Assembly: GCF_002754195.1 (NCBI RefSeq)
Contig: NZ_PEEU01000001.1
Coordinates: forward strand, 372,001 to 436,000
Direction of reading: 5' to 3'
From: Flavobacterium sp. 9
Lineage (GTDB): Bacteria > Bacteroidota > Bacteroidia > Flavobacteriales > Flavobacteriaceae
Length of the DNA: 64,000 bases
Shown here: in pieces, positions 60,298 through 64,000 of the stretch
Layout of the letters: each line of letters starts with the position of its first letter
Position numbering within the stretch: the stretch's first letter is position 1
Program-made: the position numbers and the translations under genes
The notes under the pieces: generated by a model
Databases searched by the model: none
What the model saw: the letters and a program-made list of their open reading frames with translations, nothing else
What the model was told of the DNA's origin: nothing

Positions 60298-61899
60298 TTA
60301 GTAACCAGGATTTTGTGTAATTAAACCTCCACTTAAATCAATTTCTAATTGTGGTATTGGCCACAATAAGTTTTTCGCAGGATTAAAATTGATTCCTTTG
60401 TCTTGTGATTCTCTTAAATTAGTAGTTTCATAAGAATCTGTAGAGTTCAGATTGTACTGAACAAAAGTTCCGCTTGGTCCCATTAAACCTTCGATTACCG
60501 GTCTTCCTGTAGTTGGATCTTTTTCACGACGAATATCATATAAACGTAATCCTTCGAAAGCCAATTCTAAACGACGTTCTTTATAGATTTGTTTTAGAAG
60601 TGTTGGTCCTGCCAATCCTGTTTTTGGATCTAATTTTACACGTGCTCTAATGATGTTGATATCTGCTAATGCGTCTCCGCCAACATGATAACTTGCTTCT
60701 GCTCTTGTCAAATACATTTCTGCCAAACGAATCAACGGAATATTCAATGGTAAGTGTCCGTCTTTTTTATCTAATGCGCGACGTGTTGCTACGGGAATAT
60801 AGTATTTACGGCAAATACGTCCTGATTTATTATCGTTTAAACTGAATTTGTGTGTTGGGTTTAAAACTTCGTCTCCATAAGCTGCTTCTCCCCATTTTGT
60901 AATGGTACTTCTGCGACGAATTACATCATTTTCAGAAAGATAAGCGTTTTCTAAATCACTGGTTGGCATACACCATCCCCAACCGTCAAGAACATCTACA
61001 GCGTCATTACTTGGAAAATATTTTTTGTCTTCTCCTCTTGCTCCAGATAATGTTGGTAGCATTGATCCTAAACTTTTGTCCTGAACTGATGATGATTGTG
61101 CTTCAAGAATTGATTCAACTCCGTTGTGGTTGTTTACATTCCAGATGTTTAGGAAATCGCCTTCAAGAGAATATGGTCCTTCTGAAATTACTTTGTTTGA
61201 ATATTGTTTTGCTTCTGCCCATTTTTCCTGAAACAAAGATACACGAGCCAATAAAGCATATGCTGCCCATTTGTTCACTCTTCCCTGTCTGTTTACCGGA
61301 ATTGTTTCTAATTTTTGAGCTGATTCTTTAAGATCGGCTTCGATTTGTGCATAAACATCGGCAGCTGAACTACGTTGTAATTTTAAATCGGCTGTTCCCA
61401 GAGATTTTGTGTATAACGGAACTCCTCCAAAAAGATTCACTAATTCATAGTAACAATAGGCACGAACGAATAATGATTCTCCCATATATTGATTTTTTTG
61501 AGTTTCAGATATTGGCGATGCAGCCATTTTCTCTAAACCAATATTAGCAGATTGTATGGTGTAATAATGAGCTGTATAAATACTGTTCATGTCTCCCATA
61601 TTATCAGGCGTAATAATATATTGCGAGCAAGGTCTGTGTGCCGAATTATCCTGTCCTGTATTCCCCATCCAGGCATCGTCTGTAGACATTTCGTTGGTAA
61701 CTCTTGGCGCTACTAATGCATACCAATCATTAGGAATCAGCAATCTACGTGTCAATTCATTAACGTAATTCTCACATTCTTGTGCAGTTTGAAAGTAGTT
61801 TTCAAGGGTTTGCTTTCCTCTTTCTTCTTTTTCAATAAAATCACTGCAGGAAACTGCCAGTAATGAAAAAGTTATTATTGCTATTATTATTTTTTTCAT
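60298..61899 (-). CDS. SusD/RagB-family glycan-binding lipoprotein of the second PUL
   Basis: 533 residues. Lipobox C18 (AVSCSDFIEKEE) with acidic residues after it. SusD blocks include FVRAYCYYELVNLFGGVPLY, the C-terminal KERRLELAFEGLRLYDIRRE and the ending ITQNPGY. It lies 11 bases after SusC and 1 base before the GH30 lipoprotein gene, one operon. Confidence 0.95.
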   Translation of the reverse strand: MKKIIIAIITFSLLAVSCSDFIEKEERGKQTLENYFQTAQECENYVNELTRRLLIPNDWYALVAPRVTNEMSTDDAWMGNTGQDNSAHRPCSQYIITPDNMGDMNSIYTAHYYTIQSANIGLEKMAASPISETQKNQYMGESLFVRAYCYYELVNLFGGVPLYTKSLGTADLKLQRSSAADVYAQIEADLKESAQKLETIPVNRQGRVNKWAAYALLARVSLFQEKWAEAKQYSNKVISEGPYSLEGDFLNIWNVNNHNGVESILEAQSSSVQDKSLGSMLPTLSGARGEDKKYFPSNDAVDVLDGWGWCMPTSDLENAYLSENDVIRRRSTITKWGEAAYGDEVLNPTHKFSLNDNKSGRICRKYYIPVATRRALDKKDGHLPLNIPLIRLAEMYLTRAEASYHVGGDALADINIIRARVKLDPKTGLAGPTLLKQIYKERRLELAFEGLRLYDIRREKDPTTGRPVIEGLMGPSGTFVQYNLNSTDSYETTNLRESQDKGINFNPAKNLLWPIPQLEIDLSGGLITQNPGY

Positions 61900-61910
61900 G
61901 TCGTTTTTTA

Positions 61911-64000
61911 TTAAAATGCTACATTAAGACCCATCAAAATTGTTGGTTGAACGGGATAGTTCCATCCTCCAAAACCTGATCCTTTAACTCCATCATCTTG
62001 ATTAGGATCTCCTCCTGCAACTTCCGGATCAACTCCTGTGTATTTTGTCCAGGTCCATAAATTCTGACCTGATAATGAGATTCTCAATTTGTCTAAACCA
62101 AATTTATTAAAGAATGAAAATCCAACCTGAAGGTTTTTCATTCGAACATAAGAACCATCTTCTACATAAAAAGAAGAGAATTTGCTGAAGTTTTCGTTGT
62201 TATCGTCTTTTGACAAACGCGGAACATAGTTTGAAGTTCCTTCTCCATGCCACGCCATTTGATCTAATCCGCTTACTTTGTTGGTTAAACTTGTACCATT
62301 GTATAAATCTGAAATGTTTTGATTAACGATATCATTTCCAATGCTTGAGTAGAAATTTGCAACTAAATCAAATTGTTTGTAAGCAAAATTCAAATTCAAT
62401 CCGATGTTGTAATCTGCCCAAGGTGAACCAATTTTTGTTCTGTCTTTATCATCCAGTTTTACATCGCCGTTTACATCTTTAAAACGAATATCTCCTAATT
62501 GTGCATATGGCTGTAATTTGGTTCCATGTTCATCTGTATGTGCATTTAATTCTGTTTGATTCTGGAATAATCCATCAGCAACATATCCGTAAAAATATCC
62601 CGGTTCTTCGCCTTTTACTGTAAGTGTTCTGTTTCCTGCTCCGTACAATCTTTCTCCATTTGCAGAAAGTGACAACATTTTTACGTTTACGGTTGTAAAA
62701 GTTACATCTGCTCCATAAGAGAAATCACCTTTTTTATCTTTATAAGAAATCAACAAATCGATTCCGCTTGATTGCATTGAACCTACGTTTGTCCATATTG
62801 TTGAATAATTAGGAAATCCACTGTATGTTGGAAATTGTTTCTTGAACAACATATCTTCTGTTTTCTTCTGATAATATTCTAATGATCCTGAAAGTTTGTT
62901 TTTCCATAATCCGAAATCAAGTCCAAAACTGATATCTTCAACGGTTTCCCATTTAATGTCTTTGTTTGCCATTGATGACGGAAAAGAAGTATCTGTAACA
63001 ACAGAACCAATAGGGTAAAATCCTTGTCCGATATTTGATTGATAAACTGCTGTTGGTAAACCTTGATTTCCTACTTTACCCCAACCTGCTCTGAATCTTA
63101 AATCGCTCAAAACATCTTTTGTCGATGACATAAATCCTTCGTTTAAAATTCTCCATGAAACAGAAGCCGAAGGGAAATTTGCCCATTTATTATTGGTCAT
63201 GAATTTTGAAGAACCATCACGTCTGAATGTTCCTGTAAAATAGTATTTACTGTCGTAGTTATAAGAAAAACGCGAAATGTAAGACATCAAAGAACTTGAC
63301 CAGCTATTACCACCACTATTACGGTTTTTGGTTGCTGCATTCAACTCTCTCATTGCATCGCTGTTGTTAGGAACGCCTTCTCCATATCCCCAAAGATCTT
63401 TACCATTGTACTCTTCCATGGTGTTACCAATCATTAAAGAAGCGTGGTGTTTGTCTGCAATTGTTTTAGAATATGTAGCCGTATTTTGCCATGTCCAGTC
63501 TACATTTGTTGTATTCCATCTTTCGATTGTATTGATCTCTGCTTTTTCGTGGGCTGCATCAATTACAAAATCAGGTGTAAATCTGCTTCTTACTTTGTCT
63601 CCAACTTCGATAGAAGCTTGTGTACGAAATACTAATCCTTTGATTGGTTCGTATTGTAAATAACCATTTGTATTTAAATTGTACTGATCTGTATAATCAT
63701 CATAACGTTTTACGGCTGCAACCGGATTCCAAACATACGATGGAGAACGTGCATAAATACTGTATTGGTTTTCTAATCCTGTTAATTGATCTGCTGGTTT
63801 GTAAATTGGTGTGATTGGATCAATTTTTTCAAAATCTGCCCAGTTTCCAGGTCCTCCGTACGTTTCATAACGAGGATTCAACGTAATTCCGGCTTTGAAT
63901 TTATCCGAGAATTTAAAATCATTATTGATTCTCATCGTAACTCTTTCCCATCCTCCAACTTCATAAATAGATTCAGAATTATAATAATTCAAACTAACAG
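61911..64000 (-). CDS. SusC-like TonB-dependent receptor (5' part outside the window)
   Basis: About 696 C-terminal residues of a SusC-type barrel; the frame is open through the right edge, and the apparent start near 63992 is an internal TTG (Leu). Typical features are FTGTFRRDGSSKFMTNNKWANFPSASVSWRI-type strands, a DVNGD-type segment near the last third and the terminal strand ending GLNVAF. It should import the oligosaccharide cut by the GH30 lipoprotein. The regulator of this PUL is not in the window. Confidence 0.93.
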   Translation of the reverse strand, partial: VSLNYYNSESIYEVGGWERVTMRINNDFKFSDKFKAGITLNPRYETYGGPGNWADFEKIDPITPIYKPADQLTGLENQYSIYARSPSYVWNPVAAVKRYDDYTDQYNLNTNGYLQYEPIKGLVFRTQASIEVGDKVRSRFTPDFVIDAAHEKAEINTIERWNTTNVDWTWQNTATYSKTIADKHHASLMIGNTMEEYNGKDLWGYGEGVPNNSDAMRELNAATKNRNSGGNSWSSSLMSYISRFSYNYDSKYYFTGTFRRDGSSKFMTNNKWANFPSASVSWRILNEGFMSSTKDVLSDLRFRAGWGKVGNQGLPTAVYQSNIGQGFYPIGSVVTDTSFPSSMANKDIKWETVEDISFGLDFGLWKNKLSGSLEYYQKKTEDMLFKKQFPTYSGFPNYSTIWTNVGSMQSSGIDLLISYKDKKGDFSYGADVTFTTVNVKMLSLSANGERLYGAGNRTLTVKGEEPGYFYGYVADGLFQNQTELNAHTDEHGTKLQPYAQLGDIRFKDVNGDVKLDDKDRTKIGSPWADYNIGLNLNFAYKQFDLVANFYSSIGNDIVNQNISDLYNGTSLTNKVSGLDQMAWHGEGTSNYVPRLSKDDNNENFSKFSSFYVEDGSYVRMKNLQVGFSFFNKFGLDKLRISLSGQNLWTWTKYTGVDPEVAGGDPNQDDGVKGSGFGGWNYPVQPTILMGLNVAF

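Noticed and set aside
63992..64000. True start of the right-edge SusC at 63992
   Set aside because: The codon is an internal TTG; the frame is open to the edge and the plug domain is missing, so the gene continues outside.

Overview
The window looks like a chromosomal piece of a Flavobacterium-type member of the Bacteroidota. The signs are low GC, four large secreted enzymes (one cut by the left edge) with the C-terminal sorting domain of the type IX secretion system (T9SS), two SusC/SusD polysaccharide utilisation loci (PULs), a hybrid two-component sensor, and a promoter of the Bacteroidota type (TTG, 19 bases, TAnnTTTG). No tRNA, rRNA, CRISPR array, transposase or phage gene was seen.

Region 1 (1-15451, minus strand) is a secretome cluster. 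It starts with a membrane sensor/LuxR-type regulator, followed by a multidomain GH16 beta-glucanase, a GH64 beta-1,3-glucanase, a GH18 chitinase and a metzincin-type metalloprotease cut by the left edge. All four enzymes end in T9SS sorting domains. The mix of beta-1,3-glucan, chitin and protein attack fits fungal or oomycete cell walls (inference). The protease and the GH64 enzyme share an almost identical 445-residue C-terminal chassis: beta/gamma-crystallin, ricin-like, CBM6 and sorting domain.

Region 2 (15917-17592, minus) holds a HAD phosphatase and a double SnoaL/NTF2-like secreted protein.

Region 3 (17817-47018, mostly plus) is a complete uronate system. kduI and kduD handle unsaturated uronates. 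uxaC, an SDR mannonate/fructuronate oxidoreductase and uxuA handle saturated glucuronate. Both routes meet at 2-keto-3-deoxygluconate, which kdgK and eda take to pyruvate and glyceraldehyde 3-phosphate. A divergent LacI-family gene, an ExuT-like transporter, a secreted beta-helix protein (candidate lyase), a hybrid two-component sensor, SusC/SusD, a GH88 unsaturated glucuronyl hydrolase and two GH2 enzymes complete the locus. Both GH2 enzymes carry the N-x-K signature of beta-glucuronidases. No sulfatase and no classic pectinase is present, so a non-sulfated glucuronate-containing polysaccharide is the likely target.

Region 4 (47120-50481) contains unrelated small genes: DUF2911, a serine beta-lactamase-like hydrolase, an NlpE-like lipoprotein and a YegP-like protein. 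Several are followed by clear terminators.

Region 5 (50737-64000, minus) is a second PUL in transcription order: SusC (cut by the right edge), SusD, a GH30 lipoprotein, a second GH30, GH2, GH27 and a double-domain GH43. It suggests a beta-linked galactan or glucan with alpha-galactosyl and arabinosyl decorations (inference).

Between genes, the window is unusually rich in long, often nested inverted repeats built from a small set of recurring words. Some fill the intergenic space almost exactly from one stop codon to the next. These are the least explained structures here.
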